Shown here: positions 8,325-15,912 of the stretch, piece by piece
How positions within the stretch are numbered: position 1 is the stretch's first letter
Layout: every line of letters begins with the position of its first letter
Assembly (NCBI GenBank): GCA_040754075.1
Contig: JBFMDH010000038.1
Coordinates: 1 to 64,000 of the forward strand
Source: Acidobacteriota bacterium
GTDB taxonomy: Bacteria > Acidobacteriota > Blastocatellia > UBA7656
Reading direction: 5' to 3'
Length of the DNA stretch: 64,000 nucleotides
The notes under the pieces: model-generated
Seen by the model: the letters and a program-made list of their open reading frames with translations, nothing else
The model's database searches: none
What the model was told of the DNA's origin: nothing
Made by a program: the position numbers and the translations under genes

Positions 8325-10655
8325 ATGTCCCTGAAAGAAAAATGTGAGTCAAAGATGGAAATTCCACAAACGAACAAGCGTGTGAAGGTTGTCGTTGCAA
8401 CATCGGTCATGTTGTCGTTTATTTCGTTTTGGCGCGCCGCAGCGATTGTTTTAAACGATTTAGGTTCATCAGCCTTTTATGCCGGGGGGATTGCCGAAAA
8501 GTTTGTCGGCAAATCCGCGCCGTGGTTCATTCTCGGCGTGATGCTTTTCAGTTTCGCCGTGCGCCTGCTCTACATCGAATCGTCTTCGATGTTTACACGC
8601 GGCGGCGTCTATCGCGTCGTTAAAGAAGCCCTGGGAAGCACCATGGCTAAGTTGAGCGTCTCTGCCCTGATTTTCGATTTCATTCTGACGGGACCGATTT
8701 CAGGAGTTTCTGCCGGGCTTTATTTAGCCGGACTGACCGAAGAAGTGCTCACCTTGATGGGCTATACCTATCACCTCAACAAAAATTTTCTGGCGATGAC
8801 CTTTGCCATCATCGTTACCTTGTATTTCTGGTGGCGCAATATCAAAGGCATTCATGAATCATCCGATGATGCGTTGAAAATCATGTACATCACCACAGCG
8901 ATGGTGGTGATTATGATTTTGTGGAGCGTCATCACACTGATTGATCGCGGCGGCGTGTTGCCGCCATTGCCATTGCCGCAAAACCTCAACTTTTCGGCAG
9001 AGGCGCTCGGTTGGTTTAAACCCTTGAAATGGTTTGAAGCCAGCGGCGACAGTTACAAAATCGTTGATAATGCGCCCGGTTTTATTACGCTTTTCGGCGT
9101 CACCATCGCTTTCGGACATTCCATTCTGGCGATGAGCGGCGAAGAGACGCTGGCGCAGGTCAACCGCGAGCTTGAATATCCCAAACTGAAAAATTTATGG
9201 CGCGCAGCAATTGTCATATTTATCTTTTCGCTATTGTTCACCTCGCTGGTGTCATTTTTCGCTTCGGCAATCATTCCCGATAACCTGCGCGGCGGATATC
9301 TGGATAATCTGATTGCCGGGTTGGCGATGAATTTTTCCGGGCCACTATATTTGAAACTGCTCTTTCATGCGTTTGTCGTACTGGTCGGATTTTTAATGCT
9401 GTCAGGCGCGGTCAATACCGCTATTATCGGGTCGAACGGCGTTTTAAACCGTGTCTCGGAAGACGGTGTGCTTACCGACTGGTTTCGCGCCCCGCATAAA
9501 AAATTCGGCACCACCTATCGCATCATCAACCTCATTGCCATCTTGCAACTGGTTACCATTATCGCGTCCGGCGGCGACATCTTCTATTTAAGTGAAGCTT
9601 ATGCCTTCGGCGTCATCTGGAGTTTTTCATTCAACGCGGTGGCAACCCTGGTACTCAGATTTAAAAAGCCCGAAGGTCGCGAATGGCGCGTGCCATTGAA
9701 TTTGCGAATCGGCAAAGTTGAAATTCCGATAGGCGTGATGATTGTAACCGTCGCGCTTTGTTCGCTGGCTTTAACCAATCTCTTTACCAAAGAGATTGCC
9801 ACCAAATGGGGGGTCGCGTTCACGGTTGCATTTTTCATTGTGTTTACGGTGTCCGAACGCATCAATCGCCGCAAACAAGACCGCACGATTGCCACCCTCG
9901 ATCAATTTCAATTGCAACAAAGCGAAATCGTCGATCAGGAGGCGGTCGGCACGCGACCCGGAAATGTGCTGGTGGCGGTGCGCGATTTCAACACCCTTGA
10001 ACATCTGGTGAGGGCTTTGGAAAAAACCAATACCGAAGAGCAGGATATCGTAGTGATGACCACCAGACTCGTTGCAGGTCCCGACGGCGCTGACCGTGAC
10101 GTTTATGATGAAAATCTGTTCACCAGTTATGAACAAAAATTATTTACCCGGGTCGTCGGGCTTGCGGAAAAACATGGCAAGCCGGTGGATTTAGTCGTGG
10201 TTCCGGCAACCTCTGTATTCGATGCCGTCGCGCAAACCGCTTTGCAACTCGATTCGGCGGAAATCGTCGCCGGGGTTTCCAACAAAATGACTGCGCAGGA
10301 ACAGGCGCGCCAACTCGGTCGGTCGTGGGAATCTTTAGGCACTAAACCGCGCCGTCAGGTCTGTTTCCGCATCGTCGGCGCCGAAGGCGAAGACCATGTG
10401 GTATATCTTGGCGCGCACGCCCCCGATTTAACCGAAGAAGATTTGGCATTGATTCATAAACTCTGGTTGAAAGTCAGTAATATTCCGAGCCGCAAGCGTG
10501 TGCATCATCGCGATGTGGTGCGCGTTGCGCTCAATCGTTTAGAACGCGATTTGCGCGTGCCCACCGATGTGATGCTCGATTTTTACAAACTTGAACAAGG
10601 CAACGGCAACGGTAAATCCAAAGCCAAAGATGATGGTGAGGCTCAGGCGAAATAA
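8325..10655 (+). CDS. APC-type amino acid permease with C-terminal Usp-like domain
   Basis: An integral membrane transporter of 776 residues. The first 500 or so carry about 12 hydrophobic segments in the APC-superfamily pattern (first helix SVMLSFISFWRAAAIVLNDL). The last 250 residues are soluble; GNVLVAVRDFNTLEHLVRAL followed by an alternating alpha/beta pattern suggests a universal-stress-protein-like regulatory domain on the cytoplasmic side. The ATG at 8325 is used; an ATG at 8355 is possible, and neither has a strong Shine-Dalgarno. Upstream TTGACA (8237-8242) lacks a good -10. The substrate is probably an amino acid or amine, but this is not shown. Confidence 0.8.
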   Translation: MSLKEKCESKMEIPQTNKRVKVVVATSVMLSFISFWRAAAIVLNDLGSSAFYAGGIAEKFVGKSAPWFILGVMLFSFAVRLLYIESSSMFTRGGVYRVVKEALGSTMAKLSVSALIFDFILTGPISGVSAGLYLAGLTEEVLTLMGYTYHLNKNFLAMTFAIIVTLYFWWRNIKGIHESSDDALKIMYITTAMVVIMILWSVITLIDRGGVLPPLPLPQNLNFSAEALGWFKPLKWFEASGDSYKIVDNAPGFITLFGVTIAFGHSILAMSGEETLAQVNRELEYPKLKNLWRAAIVIFIFSLLFTSLVSFFASAIIPDNLRGGYLDNLIAGLAMNFSGPLYLKLLFHAFVVLVGFLMLSGAVNTAIIGSNGVLNRVSEDGVLTDWFRAPHKKFGTTYRIINLIAILQLVTIIASGGDIFYLSEAYAFGVIWSFSFNAVATLVLRFKKPEGREWRVPLNLRIGKVEIPIGVMIVTVALCSLALTNLFTKEIATKWGVAFTVAFFIVFTVSERINRRKQDRTIATLDQFQLQQSEIVDQEAVGTRPGNVLVAVRDFNTLEHLVRALEKTNTEEQDIVVMTTRLVAGPDGADRDVYDENLFTSYEQKLFTRVVGLAEKHGKPVDLVVVPATSVFDAVAQTALQLDSAEIVAGVSNKMTAQEQARQLGRSWESLGTKPRRQVCFRIVGAEGEDHVVYLGAHAPDLTEEDLALIHKLWLKVSNIPSRKRVHHRDVVRVALNRLERDLRVPTDVMLDFYKLEQGNGNGKSKAKDDGEAQAK

Positions 10656-10684
10656 CAGTTCACTGGTGATAAAATATCTCAGCC

Positions 10685-12013
10685 ATGAATAGAAACGGGA
10701 ATTCAAAAAAACCGAAAAAAAGACAAGCCGAAACGGGCATCACTAAAATCACCGTGTGTGGCTTCAAGTCTATTAACCGCGAACAGAGCATAGAGATTAG
10801 ACCCCTCACCATACTTGCAGGCGCGAACAGTTCAGGCAAATCCAGCATTATGCAACCGCTTCTGTTGTTGAAACAAACTCTCGAAGCGACTTACGATCCG
10901 GGACCTCTTCTATTAAACGGGCCTAACGTGAAATTTACATCTGTTGAGCAGTTTTTTTCTCGCTTTGGAAACAGTCAATTTAATGACTCCTTCAAAATAG
11001 GAATAAAAGTCGAACAAAATCACATTCTGAATTTGCAATTTGAAAAGCATAAAAAGGGCGGAGTAAGCGTTAAGAAAATGTTTTGTAAAGATAATGAGGA
11101 CAGTATTACATTACAACGCGGGATGAGTGAGAAGGATATTTTATCAATTCCCTTGGTGAAAAAGTTTGAAGAGCGCTTTTCAGAAGAGGAATTCAAATGG
11201 GAAGTAACTAATGATCGTTGCTTTTTGGAATTAAAATACAGTTCACAAGAAGATGCTATCCTGCCTCTCTACTTTTCTATATCAAAAATAGATTCCGAGG
11301 TACAAAAGACCATTCACTTGCCTGGGCTGAGAGGGAACCCGGAAAGAACTTACCTGGTGACGGGTGTCGGATTAGGCTTTTCGGGCACATTTGAAAACTA
11401 TACAGCAAGCATTATTGCGCGTTGGCAAATTGAAAAAAATCACGAAAAGCTTGCGAAGCTAAGCAAGGATTTAGAACGGCTGGGATTGACTTGGAAAGTT
11501 ACAGCAAAACAAATCAACGATGCGCAAGTTGAAATACAAGTTGGACGCCTGCCCCGTGCAGCCAAAAGTGGGGCAAAAGATTTGGTCAATATTGCCGATG
11601 TTGGTTTTGGTGTGTCCCAAACTTTACCAATGCTGGTTGCACTCCTAGTTGCAGAACCGGGTCAACTGGTTTATATCGAAGAGCCGGAAATCCATCTCCA
11701 TCCACGCGCACAAACGGCACTTGCGCAAATCATTGCTGATGCCGCTATTCGTGGGGTTCGCGTGGTCATCGAAACCCATAGTCAATTATTGCTTATGGGC
11801 ATTCAAACTCTGGTTGCTGAAGGCAAGCTGGCGAAAGATTTGGTCAAGCTTCACTGGTTCACCCGACGTGATGATGGTTCTACAGACATTAACAGCGCCG
11901 ATCTTGACGAATCAGGAGCTTTTGGTGATTGGCCCGAAGATTTTGCTGAAACTTCACTTGAAGCGCAAAGTCGTTATCTTGATGCAGCTGAACAGCATCT
12001 ATTGATAAATTAA
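10685..12013 (+). CDS. AAA family ATPase with DUF3696-like C-terminus
   Basis: A 442-residue ABC/SMC-like AAA ATPase. Walker A GANSSGKSS is at 46-54 and Walker B LVYIEEPEIHLHP at 328-340, and the ETHS histidine switch lies near 362. The C-terminal stretch with DESGAFGDWPEDF (about 408-420) resembles DUF3696, found on overcoming-lysogenisation-defect-like ATPases. The PIN-like gene starts 1 nt after the stop, so the two are translationally coupled. The pair is visibly more A+T-rich than the permease and yqeY genes around it, a sign of acquisition. ATPase-nuclease pairs of this shape are common in phage defence and toxin systems; that role is inferred here. Confidence 0.85.
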   Translation: MNRNGNSKKPKKRQAETGITKITVCGFKSINREQSIEIRPLTILAGANSSGKSSIMQPLLLLKQTLEATYDPGPLLLNGPNVKFTSVEQFFSRFGNSQFNDSFKIGIKVEQNHILNLQFEKHKKGGVSVKKMFCKDNEDSITLQRGMSEKDILSIPLVKKFEERFSEEEFKWEVTNDRCFLELKYSSQEDAILPLYFSISKIDSEVQKTIHLPGLRGNPERTYLVTGVGLGFSGTFENYTASIIARWQIEKNHEKLAKLSKDLERLGLTWKVTAKQINDAQVEIQVGRLPRAAKSGAKDLVNIADVGFGVSQTLPMLVALLVAEPGQLVYIEEPEIHLHPRAQTALAQIIADAAIRGVRVVIETHSQLLLMGIQTLVAEGKLAKDLVKLHWFTRRDDGSTDINSADLDESGAFGDWPEDFAETSLEAQSRYLDAAEQHLLIN

Positions 12014-12014
12014 T

Positions 12015-12563
12015 ATGCCGAAGAAAACTTCAAGGCAACTGGTTATCGATGCCTCTGTCGCACGTGCTGCTGGAGGCGAAGAGACGCAAAACCCAACTTC
12101 AAAAAATTGCCGGGGTATTCTCATTGCAGTTCTCAAGATATGCCACCAAATTGTCATGACCTTAGAGGTGTACGAAGAGTGGAGAAAACATCAATCAAAC
12201 TTCGCCAATGAATGGCGAGCTTCTATGGTTGCGAGAAAAAAGTTACACATTGTTAGAAACACTGAAAATACTGACTTGCGATATAGGATTGAGGAGACAG
12301 CCAAAAAAGCTCGCGATAGAAAAGCAATGTTGAAAGATATACACATGATTGAAGCCGCCTTAGCTTCAGATAGAATCGTTATATCGCTTGACGAGATAGT
12401 GCGTACTTTATTTAGTGAGGCAAGCCAAACGGTAAAGGAATTGAAAACTGTCGCGTGGTCGAATCCAGATAAAATTGATGATCATTGCCTTAACTGGTTA
12501 GAAGAAGGCGCTAAACTTGAAAAGAAAAGATTATTAGGATTTTCGATTCAAGATCAAGGTTAA
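12015..12563 (+). CDS. PIN-like domain protein, partner of the AAA ATPase
   Basis: A 182-residue protein with a PIN-like ribonuclease pattern. The conserved acidic residues can be placed: Asp12 in LVIDAS, Glu51 or Glu55 in LEVYEEW, Asp108 in KDIHMIEAAL and Asp126 in VISLDE. The spacing of the last two matches the usual D...A...D arrangement of PIN nucleases such as VapC. It begins 1 nt after the ATPase stop codon and ends 13 nt before yqeY. No antitoxin-sized gene is adjacent, so control presumably comes from the ATPase. Identification rests on motif reading only and would need a profile search. Confidence 0.6.
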   Translation: MPKKTSRQLVIDASVARAAGGEETQNPTSKNCRGILIAVLKICHQIVMTLEVYEEWRKHQSNFANEWRASMVARKKLHIVRNTENTDLRYRIEETAKKARDRKAMLKDIHMIEAALASDRIVISLDEIVRTLFSEASQTVKELKTVAWSNPDKIDDHCLNWLEEGAKLEKKRLLGFSIQDQG

Positions 12564-12576
12564 AATTGGAGTATTT

Positions 12577-13023
12577 ATGTCTATCGTAGAACAAATTGAT
12601 AAAGATATGATTGCCGCAATGAAGGCGAAAGACAGTGAGCGGTTGGGCGCTTTGCGAATGGTCAAGACGGCGCTCAAGTTGCGCAGCACTGAAATCATGA
12701 AGCCTGTGGATGACGCCGAAGCGGCAAAGGTTTTAACTACGCTTCTCAAACAGCGTCGTGATGCCGCCGAACAATTTCGCGCAGGAGGTCGCGCGGAACT
12801 CGCCGACAAGGAAGACCGCGAAGCGAAAATCATTCAGGAATATTTGCCCGCATCGGCAAGCGAAGAGGATTTAGCGAATGCGGTTGCCGCCGCAATCGCC
12901 GAGACCGGGGCTTCTTCGATGAAAGATATGGGCGCGGTGATGAAAGCCGCGCGCGCCAAACTCGAAGGCAAAACCGTTGACGGAAAACTACTCAGCGATC
13001 TGGTGAAAACCAAGCTTTCCTGA
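12577..13023 (+). CDS. yqeY: GatB/YqeY domain-containing protein
   Basis: A 148-residue protein of the YqeY family, homologous to the C-terminal tRNA-binding tail domain of GatB, the amidotransferase subunit that makes Gln-tRNA or Asn-tRNA. The family pattern is clear: MKAKDSERLGALRMVKTALK at the N-terminus, LLKQRRDAAEQFRAGGR in the middle, and EYLPASASEEDL opening the tail domain. The cellular role of stand-alone YqeY is not established. TTGGAG lies about 8 nt before the ATG. It follows the ATPase-PIN pair by 13 nt but matches the host composition, so it is likely the ancestral neighbour of the permease gene. Confidence 0.9.
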   Translation: MSIVEQIDKDMIAAMKAKDSERLGALRMVKTALKLRSTEIMKPVDDAEAAKVLTTLLKQRRDAAEQFRAGGRAELADKEDREAKIIQEYLPASASEEDLANAVAAAIAETGASSMKDMGAVMKAARAKLEGKTVDGKLLSDLVKTKLS

Positions 13024-13127
13024 TTTGGTCATTAGTCATTAGTCCCTGGTCATTGACAAAGGAATTTAAAGCTACCGGCAATCCATCACAGAAAGCCAAT
13101 GACCACTGACCAAAGTCGAATGACAAA
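13024..13127. repeat. heptad-repeat inverted pair (GTCATTA family)
   Basis: The left arm reads in exact 7-nt steps: GGTCATT, AGTCATT, AGTCCCT, GGTCATT. The right arm (13096-13127), reverse-complemented, reads TGTCATT, CGACTTT, GGTCAGT, GGTCATT. The arms pair imperfectly around a loop of about 33 nt and are followed by a T-rich run. The element sits between the convergent yqeY and larB genes, where it may end transcription from both sides. Confidence 0.85.
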
Positions 13128-13129
13128 TT

Positions 13130-13879
13130 TTATTTTTTTCGATTAATCAAACTCGCCACGAACCCTGCGCCAAATCCATTATCGATATTCACTACCGCGA
13201 CATTTGAAGCACAGGAATTGAGCATCCCCAGAAGCGCCGCTACGCCGCCAAACGATGCGCCATAGCCGATGCTCGTCGGCACGGCAATCACCGGAACCGA
13301 AACCAATCCGCCGACGACCGACGGCAGCGCGCCTTCCATCCCTGCGACTACGATAATCACCCGCGCGTCGGCAAATTCTTCGCGGGCGCGAAACAGGCGA
13401 TGAATGCCGGCGACGCCAACATCGTAAATACGCGCCGTGCGATTGCCCATCGCCGTTGCAGTAATTGCCGCTTCTTCGGCAACCGGAATATCGGAAGTGC
13501 CCGCAGAGATGACCGCAATCACCCCTGCGCCGCGTTCCGTCCTATCGCGCAACACGGAAATCATTCGCGCTTGGCGGGAAAATTCGGCTTCGGGCGCAAG
13601 CTTGAGAATTTGTGTAAAGACCGCTTCATCGGTTCTTGAAATCAACAGATTGTGACTGTTGGCAAGAATGCGCTCGGCGATTTGGCAAATCTGTTCTGCG
13701 GTTTTGCCCTGCCCAAGGATGACTTCGGGAAAGCCAATGCGCAATTCGCGGTGATGGTCTACGCGGGCAAAAGCTAAATCTTCATAAGGCAGGTTGGTTA
13801 ATTGATTGGTCGCTTCTTCGACGTTTACTTGTCCCCGGCGCACGCTTTCCAGAATCGCTTTGATTTGCTCTTTGTTCAC
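13130..13879 (-). CDS. larB: LarB, pyridinium-3,5-biscarboxylic acid mononucleotide synthase
   Basis: A 249-residue LarB homologue. LarB carboxylates and hydrolyses nicotinic acid adenine dinucleotide in the first step of nickel-pincer nucleotide synthesis, the cofactor of lactate racemase and related LarA enzymes. The C-terminal half has the PurE-like fold signature ([41 protein letters not shown]). Start is GTG at 13879 without a strong Shine-Dalgarno. No larA, larC or larE is visible in the window, so the rest of the pathway must be elsewhere if it is functional. Confidence 0.92.
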   Translation of the reverse strand: MNKEQIKAILESVRRGQVNVEEATNQLTNLPYEDLAFARVDHHRELRIGFPEVILGQGKTAEQICQIAERILANSHNLLISRTDEAVFTQILKLAPEAEFSRQARMISVLRDRTERGAGVIAVISAGTSDIPVAEEAAITATAMGNRTARIYDVGVAGIHRLFRAREEFADARVIIVVAGMEGALPSVVGGLVSVPVIAVPTSIGYGASFGGVAALLGMLNSCASNVAVVNIDNGFGAGFVASLINRKK

Positions 13880-14133
13880 CGCTGTAGTTTAGCATATGCC
13901 AAACCATTCGAGGCGGCGTGAAATTGACAACCTCGACAATCAATGTTTAGATTTTGCCATCAGGTTCAAACGGGTTTCCGCACTTTTACAAACGCTCTTT
14001 TAATGCAACAGTGAAACGATAAACTGCAAACCGGTCGCGGTTTTTGCGACATTCCCTAATCTCCGGCAAAAGCTGCTCGACCTTGATTTCAATCTTTTTG
14101 CAAGCCCTGCGTTGTAGGGCGGGAGGTGCGAAC

Positions 14134-14577
14134 ATGAAAACGCTCGGCGCAATCGTCAAAGATTCCAAAAGAGATTTGTACACCGTAGCGGCGGATGCCT
14201 CTGTGCAGGAAGCCGTTGAGTATATGGTTTCGCGCAATGTCGGCGCGGTCACGATTGCTGAAGGCGACCGCATCGTCGGATTGTTTTCCGAACGCGATTT
14301 GATGAAACGGGTCATTGCCCGTGGACTCAACCCCAAAGAAGTACGGGTTCGCGAGGTGATGACCGTCGAACTGATTACCGGCAGCCCTGATGATTCGCAC
14401 GAAGAGGGCATCAGCAAAATGCGTCAAGCCAACAGTCGTCATTTGCCGGTGCTTGAAGGCAATCGCTTTTTAGGATTGGTTTCCCTGCGCGATTTGCTGC
14501 TCGTCGATGTTGATGAAAAAGCCGATGAACTGAGAATGCTCAATACCTACATTCACTATGTGCCGCCGGGAATGTAG
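14134..14577 (+). CDS. Tandem CBS domain protein
   Basis: A 147-residue protein made of two CBS domains, a Bateman module that usually binds adenine nucleotides. The first spans about residues 8-65 (AADASVQEAVEYMVSRNVGA, then IVGLFSERDLMKRV). The second spans about 75-130 (SHEEGISKMRQANSRHLPVL, then FLGLVSLRDLL). The frame is open from 14044, but the ATG at 14134 has GGGAGG 7 nt upstream and is chosen. It stands alone with no partner enzyme or channel next to it, so its output is unknown; stand-alone proteins of this layout are widespread and usually of unknown function. Confidence 0.88.
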   Translation: MKTLGAIVKDSKRDLYTVAADASVQEAVEYMVSRNVGAVTIAEGDRIVGLFSERDLMKRVIARGLNPKEVRVREVMTVELITGSPDDSHEEGISKMRQANSRHLPVLEGNRFLGLVSLRDLLLVDVDEKADELRMLNTYIHYVPPGM

Positions 14578-14580
14578 AAA

Positions 14581-14603
14581 TTGCGGATTGCGGATTGCGG
14601 ATT
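14581..14603. repeat. single-arm heptad repeat (GATTGCG family)
   Basis: Three copies of the 7-nt unit GATTGCG in direct tandem, between the convergent CBS and cupin genes. No opposing arm is seen. Confidence 0.8.
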
Positions 14604-14620
14604 TTAGAAAGCTTCGCGAT

Positions 14621-15007
14621 TTAAAAATTGTCAATCGCTACAGGTTTATCTTCCTTGATTTCATCTTCGTAAAAGAATGCCGGACCGCAGGCGACCAATA
14701 ATCTGATGGGTTCATCGCCGATATTTTTCAACCTGTGTCTTGCCCCGCGCGGAACATAAATCGCATCGCCCGCGCCGACTTCCCTTTCTTCATCGCCCAC
14801 CGTCATCAAGCCTTTGCCTTCGATGAGGTAATAAATTTCTTCGAGTTCGCGATGGTGATGCGCAGTGACGGCAGCGCCCGGCGGCAATAGCTCTTCGGCA
14901 AGACTGCACTGCGTAATCGTTGAAGTCGTGCGGTCAATGAGCGGGCGAAGCGCGCTGCCATGCGCGGTTTCAATGATGCGAGCCTGATTGCGATTGACGA
15001 TTATCAT
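14621..15007 (-). CDS. Cupin domain protein
   Basis: A single-domain cupin of about 128 residues. Motif 1 reads TAHHHRELEEIYYLIEGKG, with the metal-binding histidines and glutamate. Motif 2 is GDAIYVPRGARHRLKNIGD, with the last histidine ligand. Such small cupins are metal-dependent isomerases, dioxygenases or sugar-binding regulators; nothing here fixes which. The frame also allows an ATG at 15028; the ATG at 15007 gives the usual MIIVN-type start, but no Shine-Dalgarno decides between them. It may be transcribed with the rhodanese gene, which ends 54 nt upstream on the same strand. Confidence 0.8.
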   Translation of the reverse strand: MIIVNRNQARIIETAHGSALRPLIDRTTSTITQCSLAEELLPPGAAVTAHHHRELEEIYYLIEGKGLMTVGDEEREVGAGDAIYVPRGARHRLKNIGDEPIRLLVACGPAFFYEDEIKEDKPVAIDNF

Positions 15008-15061
15008 CTTTGGTGAAAGGTATGGCATCGTTCAACGAAGAAGCAACGATGCGATTTTGGT

Positions 15062-15514
15062 TTACTGTTTTTGTTCGGTAGCGCCGGCGGCTTGTAACCA
15101 CGCCGCCCAACCGCCTTTTAAGGCTTTGACATTTTTATAACCGAGTTGAAGGAGTTTAATCGCCGCACCGGCGCTGGTGTGTTCGCTCGGTCAGGCGCAA
15201 TAGAGAATGACCTGTTTGTTGCGCGGAATCTCCTTCAAGTGGGCTTCGACCTGGTCATAAGGAATTTGCAAGGCGCCGCGAATTTTATCGCTGTAGGTAT
15301 CAAGCGCCCGCACATCGATAACCACAAACGCGCCTTTCTTTTTCGCCATCAATAAAATCAATTCATCAACCGAAATGCGCGGCACCGCTTCGGGGGCAAT
15401 TTCTTTGGTGGCTTGGGCTGTCGCAGAAGTTAAGGCTTTCGTTGCTTTGGAATGGGCAAAACCGGCGCTGCTGATCAATAACAGCAGCGACAAAAGCCAG
15501 ACAAATTTTTTCAT
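15062..15514 (-). CDS. Exported rhodanese with in-frame TGA at the loop cysteine (candidate selenoprotein)
   Basis: Read with TGA as an amino acid, this is a 150-residue rhodanese. It has a signal peptide (MKKFVWLLSLLLLISSAGFA), the domain core (VVIDVRALDTYSDKIRGA), the strand ILYCA, then TGA at codon 108 (15193-15191). The frame then continues perfectly: PSEHTSAGAA, a conserved helix, GGWAAW, and a TAA at 15062-15064. In cysteine homologues I know, the motif is YCxCPNExTSA, so TGA stands where the active-site loop cysteine should be, giving CysAlaSec. About 40 downstream codons are intact with no frameshift, which argues against simple decay. A SECIS-like hairpin lies at the expected distance. 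The alternative is a recent nonsense mutation. GGAG lies 13 nt before the start. Confidence 0.72.
15161..15173 (-). promoter_or_regulatory. possible bacterial SECIS hairpin
   Basis: Downstream of the TGA on the minus strand, CGCC (nt 18-21 after TGA) pairs with GGCG (nt 27-30), leaving the loop GGTGC (nt 22-26). Bacterial SECIS elements lie in the coding sequence with the apical loop about 16-37 nt after UGA and a G among the first two loop bases; this fits. The stem is only 4 bp, and a competing CACC/GGTG pairing exists (nt 12-15 with 22-25), so support is modest. Confidence 0.4.
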
Positions 15515-15843
15515 TTTAATTTATGCGCTCCTTAAATTGTCTTCGGGAAATGAGCATTTTGCCATACACAAAGATGAGATAGCCAGTTACCGCGTTCACC
15601 GGAGCAGCAAAAAATCGGGAAGTTTCTACAAAAATGCCAATGAGCCAGGTATCAATGAACATTCCCGGCGGATATTGCCGATTAAGCGGATTTGCGCAAA
15701 TAGCTCCTGGTCAAACCAGTTCACAAATTTCATATCAGCAAACGATGTTGGCAGTTGAACATCCGCCTTCATCCGCCGGGAAATCAACATTGAAACTTTG
15801 AGCAATGATTGTCCCTTGAATCATTTTGCATTGACGCCCATCG

Positions 15844-15872
15844 TTGACACTGCTGATAAATTCAAGTATCTA
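15844..15872 (+). promoter_or_regulatory. candidate promoter of the M20 amidohydrolase
   Basis: A perfect TTGACA (15844-15849), a 17-nt spacer and TATCTA (15867-15872), about 40 nt before the ATG at 15913. The -10 is weak (3/6). The rest of the 15515-15912 gap shows no coding frame or RNA that I recognise. Confidence 0.4.
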
Positions 15873-15912
15873 TCTCGCGCCAACTTTTTCATCAATTAAT
15901 CGGAGAACTCTC

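Noticed and set aside
15191-15193. The TGA read as the true end of a 107-residue rhodanese
   Set aside because: It would cut the protein inside the active-site loop, and the frame beyond it encodes a perfect remaining half of the domain; listed instead as a candidate selenoprotein or recent pseudogene.
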